A stretch of 24,994 nt of DNA from a bacterium (GTDB lineage Bacteria; Actinomycetota; Thermoleophilia; Solirubrobacterales; 70-9), in NCBI GenBank assembly GCA_002919115.1, contig PKER01000246.1, forward strand, positions 1-24,994, written 5' to 3'. Shown here in pieces: positions 7,590 to 14,780 of the stretch; position 1 is the first letter of the stretch, and each line of letters opens with the position of its first letter. The notes under the pieces are model-generated. The model saw only the letters and a list, made by a program, of their open reading frames with translations. It made no database searches and was not told the DNA's origin. A program made the translations under genes and the position numbers.

Positions 7590-7613
7590 GCGCTCCTTAG
7601 CCTGCCGTTCTCC

Positions 7614-7727
7614 TTAGCCCTGGCGCTGCTTGTGCCGGGGGTTCGAGCAGATCACGAGGACGCGGCCGCGCCGGCGGATCACCCGGCACCGCTCACACAT
7701 CGGCTTCACTGACGCTCGAACTTTCAC
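7614..7727 (-). CDS. rpmJ: 50S ribosomal protein L36 (zinc-ribbon type)
   Basis: This short gene encodes 37 residues, MKVRASVKPMCERCRVIRRR followed by GRVLVICSNPRHKQRQG, starting from GTG at 7727. Cys11, Cys14, Cys27 and His32 form the zinc ribbon of the C+ paralogue. L36 contacts 23S rRNA near the GTPase-associated centre. The ribosome site is weak (GGGTAGGTAG upstream). In many bacteria infA precedes this gene; here there is only a 196-nt non-coding gap after map, so rpmJ probably begins the rpmJ-rpsM-rpsK-rpsD-rpoA-rplQ unit. Confidence 0.96.
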   Translation of the reverse strand: MKVRASVKPMCERCRVIRRRGRVLVICSNPRHKQRQG

Positions 7728-7923
7728 TTTCTTTCTACCTACCCATTCCGCCGCCGCGCGCCTCGCGGGTCGCGCTCGCAGCGCGTAAATCGTCGGTCGT
7801 ATCCTTCAGAAAGCCGCTTGGCCCCATGAACCGGGCCCGCGGCCACGAAAACACACCCCCGGCTCTCACCAGAGGCGAACGAGAATGGTAGCAGGGGCTC
7901 GTTCGCTTCCCCGGGCCGCGCGC
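7728..7923 (-). promoter_or_regulatory. Map-rpmJ intergenic region, likely promoter/leader of the alpha operon
   Basis: These 196 nt contain no plausible gene: they are too short for infA and no IF-1-like frame is seen. On the minus strand there is a long inverted repeat just behind map (listed separately), then a GC-rich leader. I could not find a convincing -35/-10 pair, so calling it a promoter is inference from the gap and the new transcription unit that starts after it. Confidence 0.35.
7873..7908 (-). terminator. Inverted repeat behind map (probable terminator)
   Basis: GCGAACGAG (7875-7883) and CTCGTTCGC (7898-7906) are perfect 9-nt arms, extendable by a G-T and an A-T pair to 7873/7908, around a 14-nt loop. 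It lies 16 nt past the map stop in the direction of transcription. There is no T-run. It either ends the spc-secY-adk-map transcript or is an operator; position favours the former. Confidence 0.45.
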
Positions 7924-8694
7924 TCAGAGCTCGTGCCAGGGGTTGAGGATGCGCGGGCCGTGCTCGGTGACGGCCACGGTGAACTCGAAGTGCGCCGTCA
8001 GCGAGCCGTCCGCCGAGTACACCGACCAGCCGTCGTCGGCCGTGTAGACGTCGTCGGTGCCGACCGCGGTCATCGGCTCGATCGCGAGCACCGTGCCCGG
8101 CTGGAGCACCGGCCCGCGGCCCGGCGGGCCGTAGTTGGGGACCTGCGGGTCCTCGTGCATGCGCTGGCCGATCCCGTGGCCAACGAGCGAGCGGATCACG
8201 AAGAACCCGTCGCCCTCGACGACCCGCTGAATGGCGTGCGAGATGTCCGAGAGCCGGTTGCCGGGCTGCGCCGCGGCGACGCCGGCGTGCAGCGACCGCT
8301 CGGTCGTCTTGAGCAGGCGCTCGGCCTCAGGCGGCCCCTCGCCGCCGACGATCACGGTCACCGCGCCGTCGGCCACCCAGCCGTCCTTGGTGACGCCGAT
8401 GTCGATCGAGAGCACGTCGCCGCGCTGGAGCTTGTAGGGACCGGGGATCCCGTGGACCACCATCGAGTTGGGTGACGCGCAGATCGAGGCGGGGAAGCCG
8501 TTGTAGCCCTTGAAGCTGGGGACGGCGCCCTGCGAGCGGATGAAGCGCTCGGCCGCCTCATCGAGCTCCGCGGTGGTCACCCCCGGGCGCGCCTTCTGGG
8601 CGATCATCTTCAGGCAGCGGGCGTGGATGCGACCGGCCTGCGCCATCGCCTCGATCTGCTCGGGGGTCTTGAGGATGATCCCGCCGCGGAACAT
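7924..8694 (-). CDS. map: Type I methionine aminopeptidase
   Basis: The enzyme removes the initiator methionine from nascent proteins at the ribosome. The 256-residue protein has the pita-bread fold with all metal ligands visible: Asp98 (SIDIGV), Asp109 (VADGAV), His173 (GHGIG), Glu206 (AIEP) and Glu237 (HFEFTV). His81 (VVHGIPG) is the substrate-binding histidine. It ends 'RILNPWHEL', like the usual 'ILTPW' end. I start it at ATG 8694 (MFRGGIILKTPEQIEAM); the open frame runs on through adk but that part has no homology. It follows adk by 50 nt, the common secY-adk-map order. Confidence 0.97.
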   Translation of the reverse strand: MFRGGIILKTPEQIEAMAQAGRIHARCLKMIAQKARPGVTTAELDEAAERFIRSQGAVPSFKGYNGFPASICASPNSMVVHGIPGPYKLQRGDVLSIDIGVTKDGWVADGAVTVIVGGEGPPEAERLLKTTERSLHAGVAAAQPGNRLSDISHAIQRVVEGDGFFVIRSLVGHGIGQRMHEDPQVPNYGPPGRGPVLQPGTVLAIEPMTAVGTDDVYTADDGWSVYSADGSLTAHFEFTVAVTEHGPRILNPWHEL

Positions 8695-8744
8695 GGACCA
8701 AGCGTAGAGGGCGGCGGCGGTCGGGCCGCGCGGGCCGCGGGTTC

Positions 8745-9416
8745 CTAGGCCTCTTCCTCCATCCGCAGCGTGGCGAGCAGCGCGCGGATCGACTCGTAGA
8801 CGTCGTCGGGTGAGCCGGTGCCGTCGACGCGCTCGAGCAGGCCGCGCTCGTCGTAGTAGCCGACGAGCGGCTCGGTCTTCTCGCGGTACTGCTCGAGGCG
8901 GTGGCGGATCACCTCGGGCTTGTCGTCGTCGCGGACGATGAGCTGCTCGCCGCAGACGTCGCAGACGCCCTCCTTCTCCGGCGGGTCGAACTCGATGTGG
9001 AAGACGTGGCCGTTCGGGCACGTCCGCCGCCCGCCCAGGCGCCGGATGACCTCCTCGTCGGAGACGTCGATCAGCAGGGCCGCGGTGATCCGCCGGCCGA
9101 GCGCGCGCATGCGCTCCGCGAGCGCCTCCGCCTGCCCCACCGTGCGCGGGAAGCCGTCGAGGATGAAGCCGTCCTCGGCCTCGTGCGTGCCGAGCCGCTC
9201 GGCGATGACCCCGATGATCACCTCGTCGGGGACCAGGTCGCCGCGGTCCATGTACTCCTTCGCCTGCTTGCCGAGCTCGGTCTGCTCGCGCACCGCGGCG
9301 CGCAGGATGTTGCCCGTCGCGTAGTACGGCAGCTCGAGGTCGGCCTGGAGGCGCTCGCCCTGGGTGCCCTTTCCGGACCCGGGCGGGCCGAGGAGTATGA
9401 GGTTCAGCTCGGACAC
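8745..9416 (-). CDS. adk: Adenylate kinase (zinc-type long LID)
   Basis: It catalyses ATP + AMP to 2 ADP in the cytoplasm. The P-loop 'GPPGSGKGT' is at residues 10-18, followed by the NMP-binding part 'YYATGNILRAAV' and 'DGFILDGFPRTVGQAEAL'. The long LID is near residues 125-165, with 'RRTCPNGHVFHIEF', 'GVCDVCGEQL' and 'RDDDKPEVIRHRL'. The LID keeps three of the four usual zinc cysteines; where the second is normally found there is Gly-His, so His may replace it. The start is GTG 9416, just before the nucleotide fold, with no strong ribosome site. The gene is separated from secY by a 260-nt gap carrying a hairpin array. Confidence 0.97.
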   Translation of the reverse strand: MSELNLILLGPPGSGKGTQGERLQADLELPYYATGNILRAAVREQTELGKQAKEYMDRGDLVPDEVIIGVIAERLGTHEAEDGFILDGFPRTVGQAEALAERMRALGRRITAALLIDVSDEEVIRRLGGRRTCPNGHVFHIEFDPPEKEGVCDVCGEQLIVRDDDKPEVIRHRLEQYREKTEPLVGYYDERGLLERVDGTGSPDDVYESIRALLATLRMEEEA

Positions 9417-9473
9417 GGGTTCGGAAGCCTAACGACCGCGCGCAAAACAAGCATCCACGCAGCCCCCAACCCC

Positions 9474-9659
9474 ACGTTCAGCCCTGGTATGCGAAAAACG
9501 AACACCAGGGCTGAACGTCGCGCCGGGCCCGCGGGACGTTCAGCCCACGTGTTCGAAAAACGACGACCAGGGCTGAACGTGTGGTGCGAGCGGCCGCGGG
9601 TCCGGCCCTGGGTGCCGGAAAGCGGCAACCAGGGCTGTGCGGACGGTTGGGTGGCGGTC
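9474..9659. repeat. Three tandem palindromic repeats with a 62-nt period
   Basis: Three 45-nt palindromes start at 9474, 9536 and 9598, exactly 62 nt apart, separated by unrelated 17-nt spacers. Copy 1 (9474-9518) has perfect 15-nt arms ACGTTCAGCCCTGGT/ACCAGGGCTGAACGT. Copy 2 (9536-9580) has the same outer 11 bp with two changed positions in the left arm. Copy 3 (9598-9642) is diverged but keeps GCCCTGG/CCAGGGC and forms an extra TGCCG/CGGCA stem. All three share the right-arm core ACCAGGGCTG and a loop tip CG-(A/G)AAA(A/G)-CG. The array fills most of the secY-adk gap. It is not coding, since 62 is not a multiple of 3. Confidence 0.85.
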
Positions 9660-9676
9660 CGGCGCGGAGGGCTCGG

Positions 9677-10957
9677 CTACTTCAGGAAGCCCTCGTAGTT
9701 GCGCATCATGAGCTGCGCCTCGAGCTGCTTCACGGTGTCGAGCGCGACGCCCACGACGATCAGGATCGAGGTGCCGCCGAAGTAGAAGTTGGCCGAGGTC
9801 TGCGAGATCAGGATCGTCGGCAGCGCCGCGACCGCGCCGAGGTAGAGCGCGCCGGGGAACGTCAGCCGCGAGAGGATCCGGTCGAGGTACTCGGCCGTGG
9901 GCCGCCCCGGGCGCACGCCCGGGATGAAGCCGCCGTACTTCTTCAGGTTGTCCGCCTGGTCGACCGGGTTGAAGGTGACCGCGGTGTAGAAGTACGTGAA
10001 GATGATGATGAAGAAGACCTCGCCGACCACGTAGGCCCAGCCGTTCGGGTTGAAGAAGTTGGCGAAGTCCGTCCAGAAGTTCTCGTCGGCGCCGCCCAGA
10101 AGCTGGCCGATCGTCGGCGGGAACGCCATGATCGACGCCGCGAAGATGACCGGGATGACGCCGGCCATGTTCACGCGCAGCGGCAGGTAGGTCGAGCCGC
10201 CGGTCGTCATGCGCCGGCCGACCACGCGCTTCGCGTACTGCACAGGGATCCGCCGCTGGCCCTCCTGGACGAAGACGATGCCGACGATCACGGCGAGCGC
10301 GATGAACGGCATCATCACCACGAAGACCTGATCCTGGTTGTTCCACCAGGCCGAGATGCCGCCCGGGATCGACGACGCGATCGACGCGAAGATCATCAGG
10401 CTGATGCCGTTGCCGATCCCGCGCTGCGTGATCAGCTCGCCCATCCACATGAGCAGCGTCGTGCCCGCGGTGAGCGAGATCACGATCAGGAAAACCTTGC
10501 CGAACGTCAGGTCGCCGACGACGCTCTGGCCGGCCTGGTCCTGGAAGGACTGGAAGAGGAAGACGTAGCCCAGCGCCTGGGCGAACGACAGGCCGACCGT
10601 GAGGTAGCGCGTGTACTGCGTGATCTTCTGCTGGCCGACCTCGCCCTCCTTCTGCAGGCGCTCGAGCGAGGGCACCACGACCGTCAGCAGCTGCAGGATG
10701 ATCGAGGCCGTGATGTAGGGCATGATCCCCAGCGCGAACAGCGAGAGGCGCTGGAGGCTGCCGCCGGAGAACAGGTTGAGGAAGCCGAGGATGTTCGACC
10801 CGGTGAAGTTCTCCTCGATCGACTCGACGGCGTCGATGTTCACGCCCGGCGCCGGGATGTAGGCGCCGAGGCGGTAGAGCAGCAGGATCGCCGCCGTGAA
10901 GGCGAGCTTGCGCCGGATCTCCGGAACGCTGAACGCGTTGGCGATCGTCTGCAGCAA
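9677..10957 (-). CDS. secY: Preprotein translocase subunit SecY
   Basis: SecY forms the channel that exports unfolded proteins and inserts membrane proteins, with SecE, SecG and SecA. The 426-residue protein begins 'VPEIRRKLAFTAAILLLYRLG' (in part: EIRRKLAFTAAILLLYRLG) and has about ten membrane helices. It shows the plug/TM2 region 'LNLFSGGSLQRLSLFALGIMPY', in part FSGGSLQRLSLFALGIMPY, and 'PGRPTAEYLDRILSRLTFPG' before the last helices. The start is TTG 10957, six bases after the rplO stop, where GAGGAC can serve as ribosome site. A hairpin array begins 17 nt past its stop. Confidence 0.97.
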   Translation of the reverse strand: MLQTIANAFSVPEIRRKLAFTAAILLLYRLGAYIPAPGVNIDAVESIEENFTGSNILGFLNLFSGGSLQRLSLFALGIMPYITASIILQLLTVVVPSLERLQKEGEVGQQKITQYTRYLTVGLSFAQALGYVFLFQSFQDQAGQSVVGDLTFGKVFLIVISLTAGTTLLMWMGELITQRGIGNGISLMIFASIASSIPGGISAWWNNQDQVFVVMMPFIALAVIVGIVFVQEGQRRIPVQYAKRVVGRRMTTGGSTYLPLRVNMAGVIPVIFAASIMAFPPTIGQLLGGADENFWTDFANFFNPNGWAYVVGEVFFIIIFTYFYTAVTFNPVDQADNLKKYGGFIPGVRPGRPTAEYLDRILSRLTFPGALYLGAVAALPTILISQTSANFYFGGTSILIVVGVALDTVKQLEAQLMMRNYEGFLK

Positions 10958-10963
10958 GGTGAG

Positions 10964-11458
10964 CTAGTCCTCGATCAGCTCACAGGTGCCGCCGGCCGCC
11001 TCGATCTTCTCGCGCGCCGTCGCGCTGAAGCCGTGGACGCGAACCGTGAGCTTCTTCGACAGCTCGCCGCGCCCGAGCACCTTCACGGGGTGCTTGCGCT
11101 TGGCGAGCCCGGCGGCCTTGAGCGTCTCCGGCGTCACCACGGCGCCGTCCTCGAACCGCTCCTCGAGATCGGAGAGGTTGACGGGCTGGGTGTGCGTCCG
11201 GAACGGCTCGAACGGCATCGACTTCTTCATGTGCGGGCCGCGCAGCTTGCGCATCCGCATGTGGATCGGGTTCTGGCCGCCCTCGTAGCCGATCTTGCGC
11301 TTGGAACCCGAGCGCTGGCCGGCGCCCTTGTGGCCGCGGCCGGAAGTCTTGCCCGTGCCGGAGCTCTCGCCGCGGCCGACGCGCTTGCGCGGCTTGCGGG
11401 AACCCGGCTTCGGCCGGATCGTGTCGAGACCGATCTCCTCGGGAGCGAGGCGAGCCAT
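10964..11458 (-). CDS. rplO: 50S ribosomal protein L15
   Basis: L15 is a late-assembly large-subunit protein with a long basic N-terminal arm reaching into 23S rRNA. The 164 residues include 'RKRVGRGESSGTGKTSGRGH', 'GQRSGSKRKIGYEGGQNPIH', and a C-terminal globular part ending 'GFSATAREKIEAAGGTCELI'. The length is slightly above the usual 145-150, with an ordinary N-terminus. The ATG follows the rpmD stop with no gap. Confidence 0.97.
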   Translation of the reverse strand: MARLAPEEIGLDTIRPKPGSRKPRKRVGRGESSGTGKTSGRGHKGAGQRSGSKRKIGYEGGQNPIHMRMRKLRGPHMKKSMPFEPFRTHTQPVNLSDLEERFEDGAVVTPETLKAAGLAKRKHPVKVLGRGELSKKLTVRVHGFSATAREKIEAAGGTCELIED

Positions 11459-11647
11459 CTACGAAGCCTCCCCGTCCTCGACCACCACCAAGTGATCGAC
11501 GACCTTCAGCATGCCGCGCAGCTGCGGCGTGTCCTCCATCGTGCTCTCACGCCCGATCCTGCCGAGCCGCAGCGAGCGCAGAGTGTCGCGCTGCCGGGCG
11601 CTGGCACCGTTCGCGGAGCGGACCTGCTTGAGCTTCAGCTGGGCCAT
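11459..11647 (-). CDS. rpmD: 50S ribosomal protein L30
   Basis: L30 is a small large-subunit protein. The 62 residues read 'LKLKQVRSANGASARQRDTL', 'RSLRLGRIGRESTMEDTPQL' and 'RGMLKVVDHLVVVED', matching the bacterial L30 fold (KLT.VRS.IG....QR.TL..LGL). Its stop TAG abuts the ATG of rplO. It is 15 nt after rpsE. Confidence 0.96.
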   Translation of the reverse strand: MAQLKLKQVRSANGASARQRDTLRSLRLGRIGRESTMEDTPQLRGMLKVVDHLVVVEDGEAS

Positions 11648-11662
11648 GAGCGCTCCTTCCGC

Positions 11663-12388
11663 TTACTCGCCGGACTCCCCGGACTCGGCCTGCTCGGCGC
11701 CCTCGGCGCCGGACTCGCCCTCGGCCGCAGCGCCGCTCTCGGCGGCCACGGCGACGGGCTCGCCCTCGGACTCAGACGCCTCGGCCTGCTCGGCGACGAC
11801 CTGCTGGGCCGTGACCGGCTCCTGCTCTGCCTCGGGCTTGGGCAGCTTGCCCGCCTCGGCGAGCTTGTCGAGCCCGAGCACCTGCGCCACGGACAGGCCG
11901 CGCAGCTTGGCGACCTCCTCCGGGCGGCGGAGCTGGATGAGCCCGTCCATCGTCGCCTTGACGAGGTTGATCGGGTTCTGCGTCCCGATCGACTTGGCGA
12001 GCACGTCGCGGATGCCCGCGAGCTCGAGCACGGCGCGCACGCCGCCACCGGCGATCACGCCGGTACCGGGGCTCGCCGGGCGCAGCACCACGTGGCCCGA
12101 GCCGAAGCGGCCGATCACGAAGTGCGGGATCGTCTGCCCGTACATCGGCACGCGGATCAGCGACTTGCGGGCGTTCTCGACCGCCTTCTGGATCGCGAGG
12201 GGAACCTCGCGGGCCTTGCCGTAGCCGATCCCGACCACGGACTGCTCGTCACCGACCGCAACGAGCGCGGTGAACGAGAACCTCCGGCCGCCCTTGACCA
12301 CCTTGGCGACCCGGTTGATCTCGATGACCCGCTCCTGCAGGTCGAGCCCCTGGGGGCTCACAGTCTCGAATTCGCGCTCTCGTGCCAT
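11663..12388 (-). CDS. rpsE: 30S ribosomal protein S5 with acidic C-terminal tail
   Basis: S5 contacts the mRNA entry channel and contributes to decoding fidelity. The conserved core covers about residues 8-170: 'RVAKVVKGGRRFSFTALVAV' (double-stranded RNA-binding domain), 'GIGYGKAREVPLAIQKAVE' and 'VLRPASPGTGVIAGGGVRAV'. The last 65 or so residues are a low-complexity Ala/Glu/Ser tail without homology (...ESEGEPVAVAAESG...). With 241 residues it is longer than the usual 165-200. Similar tails occur on L4 and L5 in this cluster. It follows rplR by 28 nt. Confidence 0.97.
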   Translation of the reverse strand: MAREREFETVSPQGLDLQERVIEINRVAKVVKGGRRFSFTALVAVGDEQSVVGIGYGKAREVPLAIQKAVENARKSLIRVPMYGQTIPHFVIGRFGSGHVVLRPASPGTGVIAGGGVRAVLELAGIRDVLAKSIGTQNPINLVKATMDGLIQLRRPEEVAKLRGLSVAQVLGLDKLAEAGKLPKPEAEQEPVTAQQVVAEQAEASESEGEPVAVAAESGAAAEGESGAEGAEQAESGESGE

Positions 12389-12416
12389 TGCCGACGTCCC
12401 AGGGTAGTGGTTTGCC

Positions 12417-12770
12417 TCAGAAGTTCAGCCCGCCCTCGCGCGCGCCCTCAGCCAGAGCGCGCACGCGGCCGTGGTAGCGGTAGCCGCCGCGATCGAACAC
12501 GCAGGTCTCGATGCCGGCCTCCTTCGCGCGCTGCGCGATGAGCTCCCCGGCGCGCTTCGCCTGCTCCATGCGCGGGAGCTCGCGAAGCTCGGGCTCGGTC
12601 CAGTTCACGGCCGCCAGCGTGACGCCGCGGTCGTCGTCGATGAGCTGCGCGCTCGTGCCCCGGTTGGAGCGGAACACCGACAGCCTCGGACGCTCCGCCG
12701 TGCCGCGGATCTTCGCCCTGACGCGCCGGCGGCGCTTGAGGCGACGCTCGCGCTTCGTAGCAACTGCCAT
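12417..12770 (-). CDS. rplR: 50S ribosomal protein L18
   Basis: L18 binds 5S rRNA and, with L5, docks it on the large subunit. The 117 residues start with a basic segment (KRERRLKRRRRVRAKIRGT) and continue 'AERPRLSVFRSNRGTSAQLI' and 'DRGGYRYHGRVRALAEGARE', standard for the family (FDRGGY.YHGRV.ALA.GAR). It is 3 nt after rplF. Confidence 0.97.
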   Translation of the reverse strand: MAVATKRERRLKRRRRVRAKIRGTAERPRLSVFRSNRGTSAQLIDDDRGVTLAAVNWTEPELRELPRMEQAKRAGELIAQRAKEAGIETCVFDRGGYRYHGRVRALAEGAREGGLNF

Positions 12771-12773
12771 CGC

Positions 12774-13307
12774 TTACGCCCTCTTTCCGACCTTGCGACG
12801 AACCTGCTCGCCCGCGTAGCGGATGCCCTTGCCCTTGTACGGCTCGGGCGGGCGCACCCGCCGGATGCGCGCGGCGATCTCGCCGACGAGCTGCTTGTCG
12901 ATACCGCGCACGACGATCTCCGTCTGCTGCGGAACCTCAAACTCGATGCCCTCGGGAGCGTGGATCTGCACGGTGTGCGAGTAGCCGACGCTGAGCTCGA
13001 GCGTCTTGCCCTGCAGGCGCGCGCGGTAGCCGACGCCCTGGATCTCGAGGCGGCGCTCATAGCCGTTGGTGACGCCCTCGACCATGTTCGCGATCAGGGA
13101 GCGCGTCAGCCCGTGCAGCGCGCGGTGCGGGCCGCGGTCGGTCGGCCGCTCGACGGTGAGCACACCGTCCTTCTGCTCGACCTTCATGTCGCGGCTGATC
13201 CGCTGCGAGAGCTCGCCCTTCGGGCCCTTCACGGACACGGTGCCGGGCTCGATCGTGACGGTCACGCCGTCCGGCACCGGGATTGGCTTTCTTCCGATAC
13301 GACTCAT
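12774..13307 (-). CDS. rplF: 50S ribosomal protein L6
   Basis: L6 sits near the sarcin-ricin loop and supports factor binding. The 177 residues form two similar beta domains. The first begins 'MSRIGRKPIPVPDGVTVTIE' and includes 'VKGPKGELSQRI'. The second includes 'EGIEFEVPQQTEIVVRGIDK' and ends 'RRVRPPEPYKGKGIRYAGEQ', the L6 signature. It is 18 nt after rpsH. Confidence 0.98.
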   Translation of the reverse strand: MSRIGRKPIPVPDGVTVTIEPGTVSVKGPKGELSQRISRDMKVEQKDGVLTVERPTDRGPHRALHGLTRSLIANMVEGVTNGYERRLEIQGVGYRARLQGKTLELSVGYSHTVQIHAPEGIEFEVPQQTEIVVRGIDKQLVGEIAARIRRVRPPEPYKGKGIRYAGEQVRRKVGKRA

Positions 13308-13325
13308 CTCAAATCCCTCGGGGCC

Positions 13326-13721
13326 CTACCAGACGTAGGCCACGACCTCCCCGCCGATGCCCTTGGCGCGCGCCTCATGGCCGGTCATCACGCCCTGTGA
13401 CGTCGACACGATGGCCGTGCCCATGCCGCCCATGACGCGCGGCACGTCGTCGCCCTTGACGTAGCGGCGGCGACCCGGGCGCGAGACGCGCTCGATGCCG
13501 GTGATCACCGGGCGGCGGCCGTCCGCGTAGCGGAGCTTGATGCGGATGACCTCGCCCACGCGGGTCGGCTCGACCTCGTAGTCGGCGATGTACCCCTGCT
13601 CCTTGAGGATGCGGGTGATCTCCTTCTTGAGGCGCGAGGCGGGCACCTCGACCTCCTGGTGCTCTGCGTGCTGCGCGTTACGCAGCCGAGTCAGGTAGTC
13701 GGCGATCGGATCGGTCAGCAT
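13326..13721 (-). CDS. rpsH: 30S ribosomal protein S8
   Basis: S8 is a primary binder of the central domain of 16S rRNA. The 131 residues include 'DPIADYLTRLRNAQHAEHQE', 'SRLKKEITRILKEQGYIADY' and the C-terminal 'GGMGTAIVSTSQGVMTGHEA', then ...GGEVVAYVW. These are typical (D.i.D.LtRIRNA; G.Gi.ilSTs.G.mt...A). In E. coli S8 represses the spc operon by binding the L5 leader; no such site was identified here. It is 5 nt after rpsZ. Confidence 0.98.
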   Translation of the reverse strand: MLTDPIADYLTRLRNAQHAEHQEVEVPASRLKKEITRILKEQGYIADYEVEPTRVGEVIRIKLRYADGRRPVITGIERVSRPGRRRYVKGDDVPRVMGGMGTAIVSTSQGVMTGHEARAKGIGGEVVAYVW

Positions 13722-13726
13722 CGGTC

Positions 13727-13912
13727 CTACCAGCTCGACTTGGTCATGCCCGGGATGTAGCCCTTGTGGGCTGCCTCACGCAGGCAGATGCGGCAGAGCC
13801 CGAACTTGCGGAAGTAGCCCCGCGGGCGCCCGCAGCGCCGGCAGCGGTTGTGCTTCCGCGTCTTGTACTTCGGCTCGCGCCTCGCCTTAACGATCTTTGA
13901 AGTCTTTGCCAT
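13727..13912 (-). CDS. rpsZ: 30S ribosomal protein S14, zinc-type
   Basis: At 61 residues this is the short, zinc-binding S14. Cys24 and Cys27 (CRRC) and Cys40 and Cys43 (CRIC) form the zinc ribbon, and the end 'HKGYIPGMTKSSW' is typical. It belongs to the small-subunit head and lies between rplE (33 nt upstream) and rpsH. The symbol rpsN is used in some annotations for the same gene. Confidence 0.97.
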   Translation of the reverse strand: MAKTSKIVKARREPKYKTRKHNRCRRCGRPRGYFRKFGLCRICLREAAHKGYIPGMTKSSW

Positions 13913-13945
13913 TGGTCGGCCCTTTGATTTAGCAGGTGCCCGGCG

Positions 13946-14740
13946 CTACTCGCCGGAGCCCCCCTCGCTCGCCTCTTCCGTCTCGCCCTCGGCGGCGTCC
14001 TCGCCCTCGCCCTCGGCGGGCTCGGCGGCGGGCGCCTCGGGGCTCTCCTCCTGGAGCTGCTCGCGCGCAGCGGCCTCGGCCTCGGCGCGCTCGCGAGCCT
14101 CCTCCTTGCGGCGCTCCTCCTCCTGCTCGGCGGCGGTCGCCGAGCCGCCGGGGCGGCCGTCCTGGCGGAACGGCATGCCCAGGCCGAGGAGCAGCTCGAA
14201 GGCCTCCTCGTCGGTCTTCGCGGTCGTCGTGATCGTCACGTCGAGCCCGCGGACCTGGTCGATCGAGTCGTAGTCGACCTCGGGGAAGATGAGCTGCTCG
14301 CGCACCCCCATCGAGTAGTTGCCCCGGCCGTCGAACGAGCGCGGGTTGAGCCCGCGGAAGTCGCGGATCCGCGGGATCGCGATCGTGATCATGCGGTCGA
14401 GGAACTCCCACATGCGCGCGCCGCGCAGCGTGACCGCGACGCCGACGGGCATGCCCTCGCGCACCTTGAAGGCCGCGATCGACTTGCGGGCCCGGCGCAC
14501 GTTCGGCCGCTGGCCGGCGATCAGCGCCAGCTGCTCCGTCGCCGCCTCGAGCAGGGGCGTCGACTGCTTCGCGTCGCCGATCCCCATGTTCAGCGTGATC
14601 TTCTCGAGGCGCGGGACCTCCATCCGGCTCTTGTAGCCGAACTTCTCGGTCAGCTTGGGGACGAGCTCGTTCTCGTAGCGCTCGCGCAGCCGGGGCGGCG
14701 GTGCCGCCTGCTGTGTCGGTGTCGCTGTCGTGGCTTCCAT
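13946..14740 (-). CDS. rplE: 50S ribosomal protein L5 with acidic C-terminal tail
   Basis: L5 binds 5S rRNA and P-site tRNA. The core is about residues 18-192: 'RLRERYENELVPKLTEKFGY', 'MEVPRLEKITLNMGIGDAKQ', 'GQRPNVRRARKSIAAFKVRE' and 'GRGNYSMGVREQLIFPEVDY'. Known L5 proteins end near the 'DEEAFELLLGLGMPF' strand. Here another 70 residues follow, first a charged segment (AEQEEERRKEEARERAEAEA) and then Glu/Ala/Gly-rich sequence. Total 264 residues against about 180 usual. The N-terminus also has about 15 extra Thr/Pro/Ala residues. It is 40 nt after rplX. Confidence 0.97.
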   Translation of the reverse strand: MEATTATPTQQAAPPPRLRERYENELVPKLTEKFGYKSRMEVPRLEKITLNMGIGDAKQSTPLLEAATEQLALIAGQRPNVRRARKSIAAFKVREGMPVGVAVTLRGARMWEFLDRMITIAIPRIRDFRGLNPRSFDGRGNYSMGVREQLIFPEVDYDSIDQVRGLDVTITTTAKTDEEAFELLLGLGMPFRQDGRPGGSATAAEQEEERRKEEARERAEAEAAAREQLQEESPEAPAAEPAEGEGEDAAEGETEEASEGGSGE

Positions 14741-14780
14741 GAAACTTTCGTTCGGGGCTTCGGGGGTTGGGGGTCGGGCG

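Noticed and set aside
8695..9450. An N-terminally extended methionine aminopeptidase (508 codons)
   Set aside because: The extra part is the adenylate kinase gene read in a wrong frame; family homology starts at ATG 8694.
9404..9628. A 74-residue minus-strand protein across the hairpin array
   Set aside because: Its repeated peptide pieces come from the DNA repeats; the 62-nt period shifts the frame each time, so it is not coding.
9474..9659. A CRISPR array
   Set aside because: The units are 45-nt palindromes with only 17-nt spacers and no cas genes nearby; the shared palindrome is longer than CRISPR repeats and spacers are too short.
9581..12541. A 986-codon plus-strand open frame across secY, rplO, rpmD and rpsE
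   Set aside because: It is a mirror frame of highly conserved minus-strand genes in GC-rich DNA, with very Arg/Asp/Leu-rich composition and no domain. The same applies to the long plus-strand frames over tuf and fusA.
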